The notes: generated by a model from the letters alone, not told the origin. Positions 29,486 through 42,490 are shown, counted from the first letter of the stretch. The stretch is DNA of 64,000 nucleotides from Cymbomonas tetramitiformis (GCA_001247695.2 LGRX02035493.1:80926-144925), one strand, 5' to 3'. Numbers and translations: made by a program.

Positions 29486-29851
29486 ATGGCTCCCCCGAAG
29501 AAGGCTGAGAAGACCCCTGCGAAGAAGACTGTCGCCAAGTCTACTGATGGCAAGAAGAAAAAGTCGAAGAAGTCTGTGGAGTCCTATAAGATTTACATCT
29601 ACAAGGTGCTCAAGCAGGTGCACCCTGACACTGGGATCTCTAGCAAGGCTATGAGTATCATGAACTCTTTCATCAACGATATTTTCGAGAAGATTGCTGG
29701 TGAGTCTGCCAAGTTGGCGAGGTACAATAAGAAGCCAACCATCACTTCCCGCGAGATTCAGACCGGTGTGCGCCTGATCCTTCCCGGCGAGCTCGCGAAG
29801 CATGCGGTGTCTGAGGGCACCAAGGCAGTGACCAAGTTTACCAGTGCTTAA
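29486..29851 (+). CDS. Histone H2B
   Basis: 121 residues, intronless. A Lys/Ala/Pro-rich tail ([14 protein letters not shown]) precedes the histone fold: [39 protein letters not shown], then [20 protein letters not shown] and [20 protein letters not shown], ending SA. All core helices are present and the length is normal. It forms the H2A-H2B dimer with the neighbouring gene product. The 5' leader is about 50-60 nt from a TATA box at 29401. A stem-loop follows 32 nt after the stop. The conserved Lys in the C-terminal helix (AVTKF) is the usual ubiquitination site. Confidence 0.98.
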   Translation: MAPPKKAEKTPAKKTVAKSTDGKKKKSKKSVESYKIYIYKVLKQVHPDTGISSKAMSIMNSFINDIFEKIAGESAKLARYNKKPTITSREIQTGVRLILPGELAKHAVSEGTKAVTKFTSA

Positions 29852-29883
29852 GCGCTTTCCCACCGTCACAACGCGTCATCAAA

Positions 29884-29903
29884 TGGTGTTTGAATTAACA
29901 CCA
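29884..29903 (+). promoter_or_regulatory. Histone mRNA 3' stem-loop downstream of H2B
   Basis: TGGTGTT-TGAATT-AACACCA, a 7-bp stem identical to that after H2A, followed by CCTTTTC. Confidence 0.7.
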
Positions 29904-31430
29904 CCTTTTCATTGATTTTTTCTCTCTCTTCTGTGTTGGCGGTCGGGTCACATACACTCTATGAGCTGCCGGCACGACTTCGGCGACAGCACTGATCTCC
30001 AGTCTCCTTTGAAGCCACTTAAGCCTAACGGTGAAGTGACACTCCGGGTGGCACGCGTCTGTTTTGAGCCAGAAGGGAGGTCGGCCAACCGGGCATGAGC
30101 GTGTGCGTTGCTGAGCACGGCCGGAGCGTATTGCGTATACTGAGCAACCTGCGTGTTTTGAGAGCACGTGCCACAAGCGCAACGGTTGCGGTGCAACAGT
30201 AGTTGGAGAGAGTTTGCCCCTGTGGAGCTCTGTCCTGCTGCATGGGTGCCGGCGTAAAATCACGCTCATGAGGTAAAACAGACCTCCGCTAAGCCTCGTT
30301 GGAACGCCTGTCAAGGCTCCCGTTCGCAGCAACGATATCTGTAGAGTGTTGTAAGCACTTTCATATGTGGTAGGCAAGGTCCTGGCATGGGCATCTGCTT
30401 GCGTGTGCGGTGTTTTTGACAATCTGCGAGCAACTAGCGGTAGGGACATACTGGGGTGCTGATTACTCAGCTACGCGCCAAGATATACGTGGTGGTTCAG
30501 CCTTATCATATTTCTCTTATGAACCACCCACTCAACTGGTTTCTTTTAAATGCCTTGTCTGCATTGGCGCATGCTTGCCTCACTTTTTGGGGTTGCTCTG
30601 TAAACTCTCCTAAATCCTGATGTTGACCCCGGTTGAAGCCAATTGTCAGTAGCTTGGTTTCAGAAAACAAGCGCTGCATACCAATGGTTTTCCCCCAACT
30701 CTTTCAAATTATCCTTGGTATTAGCCAAACCGTGGATTCCGGTTGACCCATTAAACTCTTAAATTGGCCTGTCTTCGAGCTGAGGACATAAGTATCTTGT
30801 CCGGGTGCCCAACATACTCGATCAACTCAGTAGCCAGTAGCAATTCATGGAACTTGTCTAACGTATGGCACTTCACTACCGTTAGGTTGAAATAACTCAC
30901 TCACCCCGAGGTATTTTTGTGAAAACACCTCTGTGTGCGGTCGTATATAAAACAAAAAGTAGAACATTGCCAGCTCGATAGCTTGCTCACAATACAATCT
31001 TCAAGTATGATTCTGGTTTCTATAAAGACACCTGCATATTCGTGTTACTATATATCTGTATTTGACACTGGGATCATAAGGGAAACCGTAGTGCTGGGGA
31101 ATACGGTAGTGCTAACAGTATATATAAACGAATGCTTTATCGAAAAGTCTACAAAACTATCGGGGATGTATGAGTTGCAAGGGCTTTAAGCATACAGTAT
31201 CATGGTAGGTATGAACTTCGCACCTCGGTAGTGGGGAAGCTGGGGATGTTTCAACGGTGTGAGCAGTCATTGAAGTGGCGCTCATTCGCGCGAGGAAAAA
31301 GTCATCGATATGTACCTAGTTGTTTGATCCAATCCCCATTATCGAGAAGTATATAATATGCACTCCGATGGAGTTATGTACCACAAGGGTCGCGGGCGTG
31401 CTTCTAGTTTCACAATGATTAGGCATGAAA
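29904..31430. other. Stretch without recognised gene
   Basis: I see no gene, repeat array or strong hairpin. The open frame on the minus strand at 29895-30449 lacks recognisable features. Confidence 0.45.
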
Positions 31431-31439
31431 GTCGCGCTG

Positions 31440-31506
31440 TAGGATGTTGGGAATCGAACCCAAACCGGCGGGCTGTAAAGAAGCCCGCCGGTCTCCGAGC
31501 ATCCCG
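31440..31506 (-). tRNA. tRNA-like sequence with extended anticodon arm
   Basis: On the minus strand: CGGGATG/CATCCTA acceptor (one mismatch, one wobble), a short D arm CGG-AGA-CCG, an 8-bp hairpin GGCGGGCT-TCTTTAC-AGCCCGCC in anticodon position, and a classical T arm TTGGG-TTCGATT-CCCAA. The T arm is an excellent box B. The long anticodon stem is abnormal, and base 33 is C. A second degenerate copy lies 190 bp away. It may be a decayed tRNA or a tRNA-derived repeat. Confidence 0.4.
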
Positions 31507-31629
31507 TCAATTTAGAATGGCTAGTGGAAAAGACGGATGCCGCCAGGAGCATTGATGGCGGCTTCAGAAAAGGCACTGCATATACGGCAACCTGCAAAAG
31601 AAAATCACTGCTCAGGAATAAAGAAGAAT

Positions 31630-31697
31630 TCCTCTTCGGAATTGAACCCAAACCGTCAGGCGGGATATAAGGACGCCCGACGGTCTCCAAGCATCCC
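31630..31697 (-). tRNA. Degenerate second copy of the tRNA-like sequence
   Basis: Shares GGGATGCTTGGAGACCG, a CGTCGGGCG...CCGCCTGACG hairpin and GGTTTGGGTTCAATTCC with 31440-31506, but the 3' acceptor side has diverged. Confidence 0.35.
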
Positions 31698-32014
31698 TAT
31701 ATCGCAGGAAATCATAATCGGCTGCTGGCGGGATGCGGCTCATGTGAGAACTATCGCAGGATTCGAAGGCCATGCACACAAAAACAAGGTCAATATGAAA
31801 TATCGACAAAGAAAAGTAGCGCGCAAAAATCATTGGTCAAACAAAAATGCAAGCCGCTCAGACAGCAGGTAGGCGCAAGATGAGAGCTTGAAGAATAATG
31901 AAGACGTTGCCGACCAGGGTCATGCCATATCCATTTGTGTCGCGGGGCCGCGCCGCGCGTCTCCCGATAGGAGTGGTGAGATGATCTTGAATCACGAGAT
32001 GCGTAAACATCTGA
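31698..32014. other. Stretch left of element F
   Basis: No gene seen; ends at the TGTTC duplication of F. A GCGGGGCCGCGCCGCGCG run lies near 31938-31958. Confidence 0.45.
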
Positions 32015-32019
32015 TGTTC

Positions 32020-32591
32020 TGTCAGGGTTATGACCGATGACACATGTGTCATACATGTCATACGTGTCATACCTGTCAGACATGTCATACCATGTCATGT
32101 CATGTCAAGTCATGTCATATATTATAATCACAGACAGTCGTCAGTACGGTCGACTATGACTGTACATGTCGTCAGATGATAAGTCACATCATCTGTCATT
32201 ATTCAAGGAAAGACTTGAATGACACCTGTCATCAAGAGTTCGTATGTCGAACTCGAAGATGGCAAAGCAAGATACAATCTTGAAGTAACAAACAAGAAAT
32301 CATCTTCGCTTCAAGCATGTGCGGAACAAGCATGCGCAGTATTATGGGGCGAACACATTATTCGTTCTGACGATACTGGTCGTTCAACCAATGTCTCGGG
32401 TTCACAACCCAATGGCGGTACCATCTATGCGATGGGAGACATCTGGTTAAGATGAGCTAGCATTGAGCTAGAGCAGTATCTTCTGTTGAAGCCTGCACTC
32501 ATCACCCGCTCATACGTTGCATGCGTGTTTACTGTTCAATAAACACCAGCTTTATATCAATATACTGAGGGCTCGCTTATCAGCCCTAATA
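32020..32591 (+). repeat. 5' LTR of element F
   Basis: 572 bp. The first 130 bp are full of (C)ATGTCAT words (32040-32120), possible protein-binding sites. A 78-codon ORF follows at 32219-32455, then AATAAA near 32536. Confidence 0.95.
32219..32455 (+). CDS. Small ORF within the LTR of F
   Basis: 78 residues starting MTPVIKSSYVELEDGKARYN, containing QACAEQACAVLWGEHI and ending GGTIYAMGDIWLR. It has an identical twin in the right LTR except for one His/Arg change. No family recognised and no signal or membrane segment. Whether it is translated is unknown; its only support is that it stays open in both LTRs, which are too young for that to mean much. Confidence 0.3.
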   Translation: MTPVIKSSYVELEDGKARYNLEVTNKKSSSLQACAEQACAVLWGEHIIRSDDTGRSTNVSGSQPNGGTIYAMGDIWLR

Positions 32592-35500
32592 GATGGTATT
32601 CTAAACTCGTCCAGGCACGAGAACGAGAACTCAAGTGAGTGCAGCGTCAGATATAGCATATATTGTATTGTTCGCAGGTTGCAGGTTCGCGCATACAGGC
32701 GACAACGTTCGCAATCATATTGAATATCTGCACAGCGAATAATAATATCTGCACGCTCGAATATCGACAGCACACGGATCGTGCGAGGATTTATCATCGC
32801 GGACATATTCGCAGCTGATAGCATTCGGAGAGAAATCGTCTTGACACTATAAACGACAAGGTGTGCGCACAGTGTACGGATCGTATACATATGATGTCAA
32901 AATTCGCAGGGTTGTCACGGTATGCGAGATGCAGATGCGCGAACGAAAAATGATCGTCAGTACATATGATTTACATCAACTGCGACTGGACGTACGAAAT
33001 TTCGTTTAACAGCGCGATCGCATGCATTCATGCGACAATACACCGGCGACAATGATATACTTTGTGAAATAATTGGCAACATCGATTTTCGCAAATGATC
33101 TGCTCGAACCGTCCACAATAATCCGCTCGTACGATGATTTTTAGCTCGTCAGCGCGATGTGCACCTGTCATGAATTCATCGGATGCAATAAACGCACGAT
33201 TTTAGGGCGCATGATTCCTGATGCATCGACATGCAGCGAGATATACACATGTCTACAATGTCCGCCGTCCGTACATACGCCATGTTACGCACGTCAATAT
33301 CCTCTGCACAACATTTGTATACTCGCAGGGATATTTTGGATGGACGCATGATGGACACATGATTACTATACTGCAGCATTTCACACTATATATTGATGAC
33401 TGCAGAAATATTTCAAACCGTCAGCATTTGTATGCTTATTTGCAATATAGTGTGCAAGAGATGTGTATACTGAGCTTGCAATGATTGCATTGGACACCAA
33501 CATGCAGCACATGCGTATATGCAGCACACACCAACATGCAGCACATAGTACATGCAGTATTACATCATGTATACATTCTATACTGAGTGACTGCAATATT
33601 GTAAACTATGCATGCATCACCAAAACAGCTTGATCACGATATCAGCTGTAGTATATATACCAGTTTGATCACGTTAGCAACTGGAACATTAGCATCATTT
33701 TGCAATGTACTGAACATTCCACAAGCATATTGCAATGCATGCTAGATTATATTAGAACTCATGTTAGCATAAGGTGCCTGAAAGTAGTCTTAACATCATA
33801 ATTAGCTCGTTATGTCCCGGTGGAGCCGAGATGCTCTTCGGATCACATACCGTTCTATGGTGGATTACTGGAAGGAATACTCACCAGAGCTACATGTAAA
33901 ATCAACCAGCAACTCATTATTATGAATGAGATTATCTCAGGATTACAATAACTCCTAACCTGATATATATCATGCTAGATTCATTCAGTACATGGTATGC
34001 TGATCATCATCCTGCATGATAAACTGTCTGGGAATATTATAATACCAGAAGTTATCTTCCTGTAAGTGTGTAAAAGTGAGCACACACACACACTGGCAAA
34101 AGTACTAATCAATAAGTACTACACATTGCACACACACTGGCATTACTGTATATATTGACATTCACTGACTCAGAGTGAATTGATCAACTATAATGTCTAT
34201 TATGTGCATGATAATATGGATACCATTCCACAAACACATGTGCGTGTGGAATGTCAGAGATGGCGATACATATGGGAGCAGGATAAGACAACATGCTGTA
34301 GGGCTGGATGGAGTTATCTCCAGACCCGAAGGCAGAATACTGTGCTCATTACAACAGCTGGTAACTGTTGAGCACAGTCCATTCACTCTCACATATCGCT
34401 GGAGCAACAACAACCACTATACTGCATTCTGACAAATGACTCCGTATTGATCAGCACAAAAGCATGTACCTAACCAGATCAGTACATACATATATTGAGC
34501 TGACATAGGTTGTTGTGGACACACACACATATATATATATGTGTTGTGCTAAACTGCTTTGATTATAATCAAGCTATCTCCAGATATGTTTGAAATTTAG
34601 AGATATCATTTTGATATACTCTTAGAGCACAGTCATATGCTCAAACATATCATAGGTTGATAAGTTATCACTAAAGTGGATAATCCGCTTATAGTTGGTA
34701 CACTTAAATATCATCAGGGAGTGCATTTACTTCCATGGGTTTCAAATCAGTAAAACCCACAAATATGATCAACCACAGATGTTGACATATAGGAATATTC
34801 ACTTTTATGCCATGAAAATTGCCATGTGCAAAGGTGAAGTAAGTTGCAGTACTTCTGTACTTTGCAGCTTACACACACAAAGAGATATATTACTATGGAA
34901 AACAATAAATAGCCGAAAAACGGCCAAAATGGGTGAAATTCGTCTACGATAGATTTCAACCGTCCGGTTTATTGAAATCTCTACCCTATTTTATTTGATA
35001 TTATGATTTTATACCTATTAAGGTATCATAAAATCAGGACGGCCATAGTCATATCTCGTGTAACACCCTAGATAGCAGGTGTGGAATATATAGGGGTATA
35101 CATATTGGCTGTAACGCCATGCGTGAAAATGCTCCACGCATGATTTCAAAATGAAAAAATCGAGATGATTTTTTTTGCTGATCTGATTATTCAGTTATCA
35201 ACAAATATTCCTTGATTTATGCAGCACTTGTAACACCCTGTAACACCCCTAAAATTAAATGTGTATGTCAGGGGTGTAACGTACCTCTGGAAAACCACGC
35301 GTAACATACAGTGTGCAGTTAAATGCAGTTTTGCTTAAACATGTTTGCAAAATATTTATACTGCTTTAATTTTACCTATTTTAGGGTTACTGATACCAAG
35401 TAGCACCCTAAACACACTGTAGGGGATATGGGCCACTGTAACGTGATATGCCCTAAATGCCACCTGAATATTGGATACACTTCGTGTTTGGCATAAATAT

Positions 35501-35600
35501 ATCATGCTGTAATCAGCACAGACATGATAATATTTTGGGCAACAACCCAAGAACTGTTGGGCAACAACCCTAAAACTGTATGAGCTGCTTCCTACAAGGA
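32592..35600. other. Interior of F, left part
   Basis: Non-coding, AT-rich. 33500-33560 repeats ACCAACATGCAGCACAT. 34080-34140 has CA repeats. 34990-35570 has short sections reading GTAACACCCT. No gene recognised. Confidence 0.6.
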
Positions 35601-35604
35601 CTGC

Positions 35605-35780
35605 AAGCTATAAGCTATAAGTTGTAAGCTATAAGCTATAAGTTGTAAGCTATAAGCTGTAAGCTATAAGCTGTAAGCTATAAGCTGTAAGCTATAAGCT
35701 ATAAGCTATAAGTTGTAAGCTATAAGCTGTAAGCTATAAGCTATAAGCTGTAAGCTATAAGCTGTAAGCTATAAGCTAAA
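35605..35780. repeat. Heptamer tandem repeat GCTRTAA in F
   Basis: About 25 copies of a 7-bp unit GCTATAA, GCTGTAA or GTTGTAA in tandem, inside element F. Confidence 0.85.
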
Positions 35781-38700
35781 AAATATATAAGCAACTGACC
35801 TGCCTATATGTTCACACTTCCTCAAGGAGGGAAGAAGGTGGATAGGATCACACACATATCCATTTTATATTCCGATCTGGTGATTTCTGATGGATTGCTT
35901 TTGATAAAATCACTGCATCCACAAGTAACGTTAAAATCTGTACAACGTTAAATCCACCATCACTAACAAAGTGTAAACTCGGATGGGAAACTATATCCCA
36001 ATGACTATAAGTTGACTCTTGCTCAGCATTTACATCCTCGAGTAAGTTTGGAATGCTGAACTATATACATAACATATAACCTGATACCATGCTTAATTGC
36101 ATATCCTGGATCATAAGATGATAGTTATATAATGTATATATATATATATCCCACCTGATACACTTTGGCACTATAGCCGTACATAAGAGTGGGAAGGACA
36201 AGTGCATCGCTGTAAGACTGGTTGATATAGTCCCAGTGCTGAAGGCAGAATGTGGCACCCGAATAACAGCTGATAACTGTTGGGAGACCACCATGCAAGA
36301 CCTTCTAAGCGTAACTCCTTTGTCCTAAGATGCAAGTGAATTGTTCATAATATGTTGACATCACATAAAAGCATTCTGATAAAAACCCTATATATTCACA
36401 TGAGTTGTCATCATTACAAATGACATGGGTTTTGAATCGTCGAAATGAGTATAACTCCGATGAATTCATTAGTACAGAATAGCTGTTGAGATTATTCCTC
36501 CGGCTGGATTGCAATCATTCACAATCCCTGTACATTCCGGTGACAAAATATTGCACTGGACTGATCACCACATTTGGTACAATCTGTGATATATAAGTCA
36601 CCAGAGAAAGCATTGCAATCAGCACAATGCTGTCTAGACTCACAAAGATGAGTAACAGATATTCTCATATGTAATAAATAGAGGCACAATGTGACCTACG
36701 CTAAAATCGCGTATGCTCGGGCACTGTATTGTGACCTGCGCTTAGATCGCGTATGCATGGACACAATATGGCTCGTGCCAATGACGTGGACACAATTCAT
36801 ACAACCTCCGGTACAATCGGACAAGGTTGACTGCCACGACATCACATCTGAAATCAATAAATCACTCAGAGAGAAGGTGTTGACATCAGTATAGCACCAT
36901 TATACATATAGTCATGAGGATTTCAAAGAAGACACAGTCTCTCCGATATTAACAAACATGGTACACATATTAGCATGCTCTCTGATTATATATTGATATC
37001 CCACAGCATACGATGATGGTAATAGCGAAACCACTTCGCCGCTGGAGGGTAGTGTTGTATATATACAGCACATGCTTGGGCACTATATGACCCACGCAGA
37101 TGACGTGAATTCGGGCTGCATCCCAACGACTGCAATGCACCTTCGGTGCAATGGGCTGCATCCCGAGAACTGCTATCCAGCTTCATAGTAAGCTATCACG
37201 TCATCACATAGAGGTCGGACCTCTGATGTATTTAAACGGCGCTTGACAACCGCCTAGCAATACACTTCCTTGAGGGGGGAAGATGATAAGCTAAAAATAC
37301 AACTAAAAACCAAATAAATAATAAAGACAAATAATAAAATAAAACAATTAAGTTGCATCATCGTTTTTGCTTTGGTAAGCCTGACTATATACAGTCAAAC
37401 CATGCAGAACTCCATGAAGTTGACACATATATGTATCAAACATTTCTAAGGTCATCAGCCATGACATACATATGAGCTTGATTTTGAAGACCTAGACATT
37501 GTATACATCTGGTCTAGCGTGTATCCAGACAAGAATTGTATATTGACACGGTGCAAGCACTATAGCCTCTGCCACCGATGATCATTGAAAAAGGGCAACC
37601 ATTCTTGATATTTCATCTGATTGGATCATTAAAGGTGTCAAGATTACTCAATGCAATATGCAGGCTACGGCCTGAGTACAACACCTAGAAAGGTCAAAGC
37701 CACTGAGCTGACCAATGCAGCATAAATGCTAGCTGCCTTTGAAGGCTACATAATAAGCCTATTGCCCTTATGTCTTGAAATGTATCCGTGTATTGGCATC
37801 TCTTTGAGGTAATCATACCTGCTGAATGAGCCATACCAATCATCTTGTCTTCATTGATCATTACATATCTGATCATACCGCCATTGAACAATGCCTATTC
37901 TGTGAGATTATTATATCACGAGGCATTTCAGGAGTGCACATTAAACAATTGTAGTGCAGCAAAGATCATCAGCTCTTCATCATACCTAAAGGTTGAGTTG
38001 TTGTCAAAAGCATTGATTCATCAGACACCATATCTCAGAGGTCTACTCATCATGGAAGACAGAATCTGTGCAATCATGGCTATTCAGCCTTCAACATAGC
38101 TAACATAGCTATACAGTCTATGACCCAACCGTTGTTAAGCAGCCTCCACGCCATATGGCTAAAAGATGGCAAGCAATCTCTTCGGTCATTCTTGGTCATA
38201 GAGCAATCAAGCACAGCCAATTCAAGATGTTTATCCCGAGATTCTCCAAGAATTACTCATGTTTTCCATGTGTCATTTGAAAACAGCCAATATACCGCCC
38301 TATGATGGGAGTCATCTCCTTCAGCGAGGGGAAGTGGTTATGCTGTAAAGTTGACCAATCTGATCATCATAAAAGTGACAGATTTGAGAAAATCGATTGA
38401 AACTTGTATTGAAAATGAATTCCTTACAATAAGGTATTGCACCTAAAGGAATAAAGGTTTCATCGTCTGAAATAGGAAAAGAGTTTTACATTGACTCTAG
38501 TTCCTGAATCCAGAATCACATAGAAAATATGTTCTATCCTGTGCATATAAAAAGTACATTAGATTCAGATTCTGAGTATACAAGTGGACTTGAATGCACT
38601 CGGGTTTGTACTGAGTTGCAATTGTCCAAAGTTTTTATTCTGACATCACTACTTATTTGTGGAATAGCATACAATGGTATAAACCATCCACATATAGATT

Positions 38701-41700
38701 GACACCATACTTGTGGTTTCATATCATATTGGCACATAAGACAAGCATGCTTCATTGAGGAATAAAGACTCTTTGAAAGCTCATTCTGGAATGTTTAGAA
38801 ATTTGTTGCCTCGTCCATTAGGCCACGAAGTCTTGGGAAAAGCCATGGCGGAACTCGAACCCGCAATCTACAGATGGTTTCCAAGCGCAATTCATCCTCA
38901 TTCTGGAAAGTGACAGAAATTTTATAGTCATCAACAAGTCACAATTCTATCGGATTGAAATGACACATTCATCATTTATACTTCCTTATCATAACAAGTC
39001 TCTGAATAGTGTTTGCCCAAAAATAAAATGGGCGCCATTGAGATAAGCGATCATGTACTAAAGAAGATACACATATCACTAGGCAATGCCATGTTCTAAT
39101 CATAATGAAATGACATGCCAGCCATCCATCAACTACGGAAATACAACTCGTAGTAAGTTGTTGTCATTACAGACACTTCTTGATTGACTCTTCATTAGCT
39201 TCGATACCAAAGTTAACTTCGGTACCATCACTGATTTCGTTGTTCATCATGACAATCATTATCCAGAAACATTGTCTAAGTTGGGCACACCATTGTCTAA
39301 GTTGGGCACACCATTGTCTAAGTTGGGCACACTATAGTGACCCTGAACTGACAATGTATGTGGGCTGCAACCCAAAAACTGCATATTAATTCATAGTGAA
39401 TTGACATTGGATATTTGACATCATCTGGCATTTGCCACATTCAAAAACGTCAGGCATATTGCCGGTATGACGTAGAGACATCGGTGTTCATATTGACATT
39501 GTTACCTCGAAAGCATTCGATAAGTCATCTCATTCTGATTACTGAGACCATTTTCACATGACATATAATGATTGAATAGCATTCTCCATCACCATCTGAT
39601 TGGTTTGATGCACCTCTTTTTAAAAGGGGGAGGAAGGAGTATAGATTCATTCATTCTTCATACAGCTGCTTGCCACATATTGATTTACATCATTGTAATT
39701 TTGCATGGAAGATTAAAAATCTTATCAAAAGTTCCAGCATCTGTATATAGCAGCCATAAAGTTGATGACACGGTACATCATGCCGACTGAAGACATCAAA
39801 TGAAGTCTTATTTGACTTACTGACACATAAAGTTCATTATGAAGAAATCATAGATGCATATTTCTCCGGCTCTATCATATTATATGAAGGGCACTGACAT
39901 AGGAGAACGATGGTTTTTCAAATGTGAATAAGCTATATTGTAAGCTTACGACCATTACTTTGACGTCAACAGCCTAAGATGCTGATTGTCGAAATTCAAG
40001 AGTTGAAGGATTCGTTGAATCAACCTTGGTAACATGTGTTTTAATTGATGAATTGTTGATCCATGGTTTCTCCCCAAATCTAGAGAAGCTGGCACACAAG
40101 TTGTTGCCAATGTCTTAAGGAAAGCATCTGAGCAAAGGATTGCCAGTTGTGCCATCAGGCATCGAATTCCATAACAGCAAAGCCGAGTGAGTAAATCCGC
40201 CACTCTAGCTATTTGCCGTCATTCCTTCCAGGTTCATGACAAGAGACAATTCATCAAAGTCATACACCAATGTATAAGTCACATGCATACATGGTTGCAC
40301 AGTTTGTATCCGAATGCAACCCCATCGAGGTTAAGCATCTAGACAGCAACAAAAAGCCTTCCTGTCTTCGGATATCTTGAGCATTCTCATTTCCAGCTCC
40401 ATTATGGACTAGGAAGCATCATGACTGTGCCTCGCCAGGACTCTGATCCTCAAAGCTGCACACTTGAGGCGAGCCTTATGAGACAATGACCTTTGGCCTG
40501 TGGGGCGTCAACCCCTTATCAAATCCTGAACACTTGTTAACACCTGGATAAAATTATCATGATGCAACTTAAGTGGGATTATAAGTTCCACATAATCATA
40601 TTGTCTACGTATGCTGAAGGCATAACCGCCGCATATGGTTACAATAGGTCGCAGCTTCTATAACATTGTGGCTTCTGAGTCAAAAGCTGATAGCCGATGA
40701 CTTTTTGCCAATAATTGCCGACCAAATAATAATAAGGCCGTGGAAACATGTACCCAAGGGTTTTCGTCGATCGGTCGTATATATATCAGGGCTGCATCCC
40801 AAAAACTGCAGGGCTGCATAAAAAAAAACTGCAGGGCTGCATCCCAAAAACTGCAGGGTTGCATCCCGAGAACTGCAGGGTTACATCCCTAACATTTTTA
40901 CCCTGCATCAAATTGATATGACAGGAGCAGGAATTGATCCTTCCTTGCTAAGGTGTAGTGAGCCTTGTATAAATCATACCCTTACACAGATACGCATATG
41001 CGGGTACCAATATCTGTGAAAAACTGCTAATGCTACCTTTGCCAAGACCGTGGTTAGTCATCGGATTCTGTGGCCAGTCATCCGAAGCTACCGGAGACAT
41101 CGACTGAGGTAGACGGAGTTGTGATCCTAAGTTATGCTTGACACACATAACTAAAATAAATTTCACATTAGTACGTGGCGAATCCATTCTCACTCATCGC
41201 GATAGATGTTCGTCAAAGCGTGCGTACTGGACCAATAATCAAGAGTGAGCAGACCGGGTAAAGGATTATAAGTCCAATCCCGTTAAGCAGGGCCACTCTG
41301 TTTGCATTAAAACAAGCCCCCGGTGAAATAACTCCGGAAACATCCAAAGGGCTCCCCATGACCGCCTGTGAACCTCCGAAGTTGCTTCAAGAGGGGAGGA
41401 AGGGTTGGGTGCATAATATATAACAACTGTGGAAACGAACAGCAAACGATCAGTTGTATATATAAGGCCGAGAATCGTGCGATTATAAATCGTTAAATCG
41501 TGGGATCATCGTCCGCTAAAGCGACGACGGCTAGCGCAAATAATCCGTAACGTACACCTCGGATACTTTGAATCGTCACTCTGACGCACGATACGTGTGG
41601 ATCAATCAGTAATCCAGCGTCAATCTGTATCACGAAACGCAATTCATTGAACCTTGAATCGTCACTCTGAAATACGATACGCAATTCAAAGGGGGTTACA

Positions 41701-41918
41701 TCCTAAGAACTGTAAGGCATTAGCCTATAAGGCATCATGCTAAGGTGAGGGACTAAAGTGGACTCAGTTCCCCCCAATAACCTAAAAACACCATGAGGGA
41801 CGCCTCAAATCGGCGTAAGAAGACTGGTACCAGCAAGAAGCAACAACAACAAAGACATCATAGACATATACAAAGGTATGCCCGTTGTGAGGTCACAACT
41901 CTTTTAAGAGGGGAGATC
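35781..41918. other. Interior of F, right part: repeated hairpin-purine motifs and GGGCTGCATCCC words
   Basis: No genes. Purine-rich tracts preceded by a pyrimidine arm occur at about 35815-35838, 37263-37285, 39605-39632, 41385-41404 and 41897-41918 (for example CTTCCTCAAGGAGGGAAG and CTCTTTTAAGAGGGGAG). Only the last is at the LTR. The word GGGCTGCATCCCAAAAACTG and variants recur at 35537, 37113, 37147, 39361, 40793-40905 and 41692. A 22-bp unit TTGTCTAAGTTGGGCACACC is repeated three times at 39270-39332. A tRNA T-arm-like GCGGGTTCGAGTTCCGC (minus) is near 38846-38862. Confidence 0.65.
40790..40890. repeat. 22-bp tandem repeat GGGCTGCATCCCAAAAACTGCA
   Basis: Four to five units of GGGCTGCATCCCAAAAACTG plus CA, with variants (GAGAACTG and a poly-A unit). 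Confidence 0.8.
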
Positions 41919-42490
41919 TGTCAGGGTTATGACCGATGACACATGTGTCATACATGTCATACGTGTCATACCTGTCAGACATGTCATACCATGTCATGTC
42001 ATGTCAAGTCATGTCATATATTATAATGACAGACAGTCGTCAGTACGGTCGACTATGACTGTACATGTCGTCAGATGATAAGTCACATCATCTGTCATTA
42101 TTCAAGGAAAGACTTGAATGACACCTGTCATCAAGAGTTCGTATGTCGAACTCGAAGATGGCAAAGCAAGATACAATCTTGAAGTAACAAACAAGAAATC
42201 ATCTTCGCTTCAAGCATGTGCGGAACAAGCATGCGCAGTATTATGGGGCGAACGCATTATTCGTTCTGACGATACTGGTCGTTCAACCAATGTCTCGGGT
42301 TCACAACCCAATGGCGGTACCATCTATGCGATGGGAGACATCTGGTTAAGATGAGCTAGCATTGAGCTAGAGCAGTATCTTCTGTTGAAGCCTGCACTCA
42401 TCACCCGCTCATACGTTGCATGCGTGTTTACTGTTCAATAAACACCAGCTTTATATCAATATACTGAGGGCTCGCTTATCAGCCCTAATA
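41919..42490 (+). repeat. 3' LTR of element F
   Basis: 572 bp, ~99.6% identical to the left LTR. It carries the second copy of the 78-codon ORF at 42118-42354. Confidence 0.95.

Larger units (their letters stand above)
32020..42490 (+). mobile_element. LTR element F, 10.5 kb, no internal genes (LARD-like)
   Basis: Flanked by duplication TGTTC (32015-32019 and 42491-42495). LTRs of 572 bp (32020-32591 and 41919-42490) differ at only about two positions, so the insertion is very recent. A primer-site candidate TGGTATTCTAAACTCG starts two bases after the left LTR. Purine tract AAGAGGGGAGA precedes the right LTR. The 9.3-kb interior is AT-rich, has no frame longer than about 90 codons and no gag/pol motif, yet both ends look functional. 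This matches large retrotransposon derivatives (LARDs) moved by a partner's proteins. The LTRs run TG...TA. Confidence 0.9.

Noticed and set aside
29895..30449. 184-codon minus-strand frame beside H2B
   Set aside because: No recognisable domain, and it begins close to the histone 3' stem-loop. Probably chance.
41225..41290. Possible tRNA around CTTATAA anticodon-like loop
   Set aside because: No acceptor pairing or proper T arm could be found.
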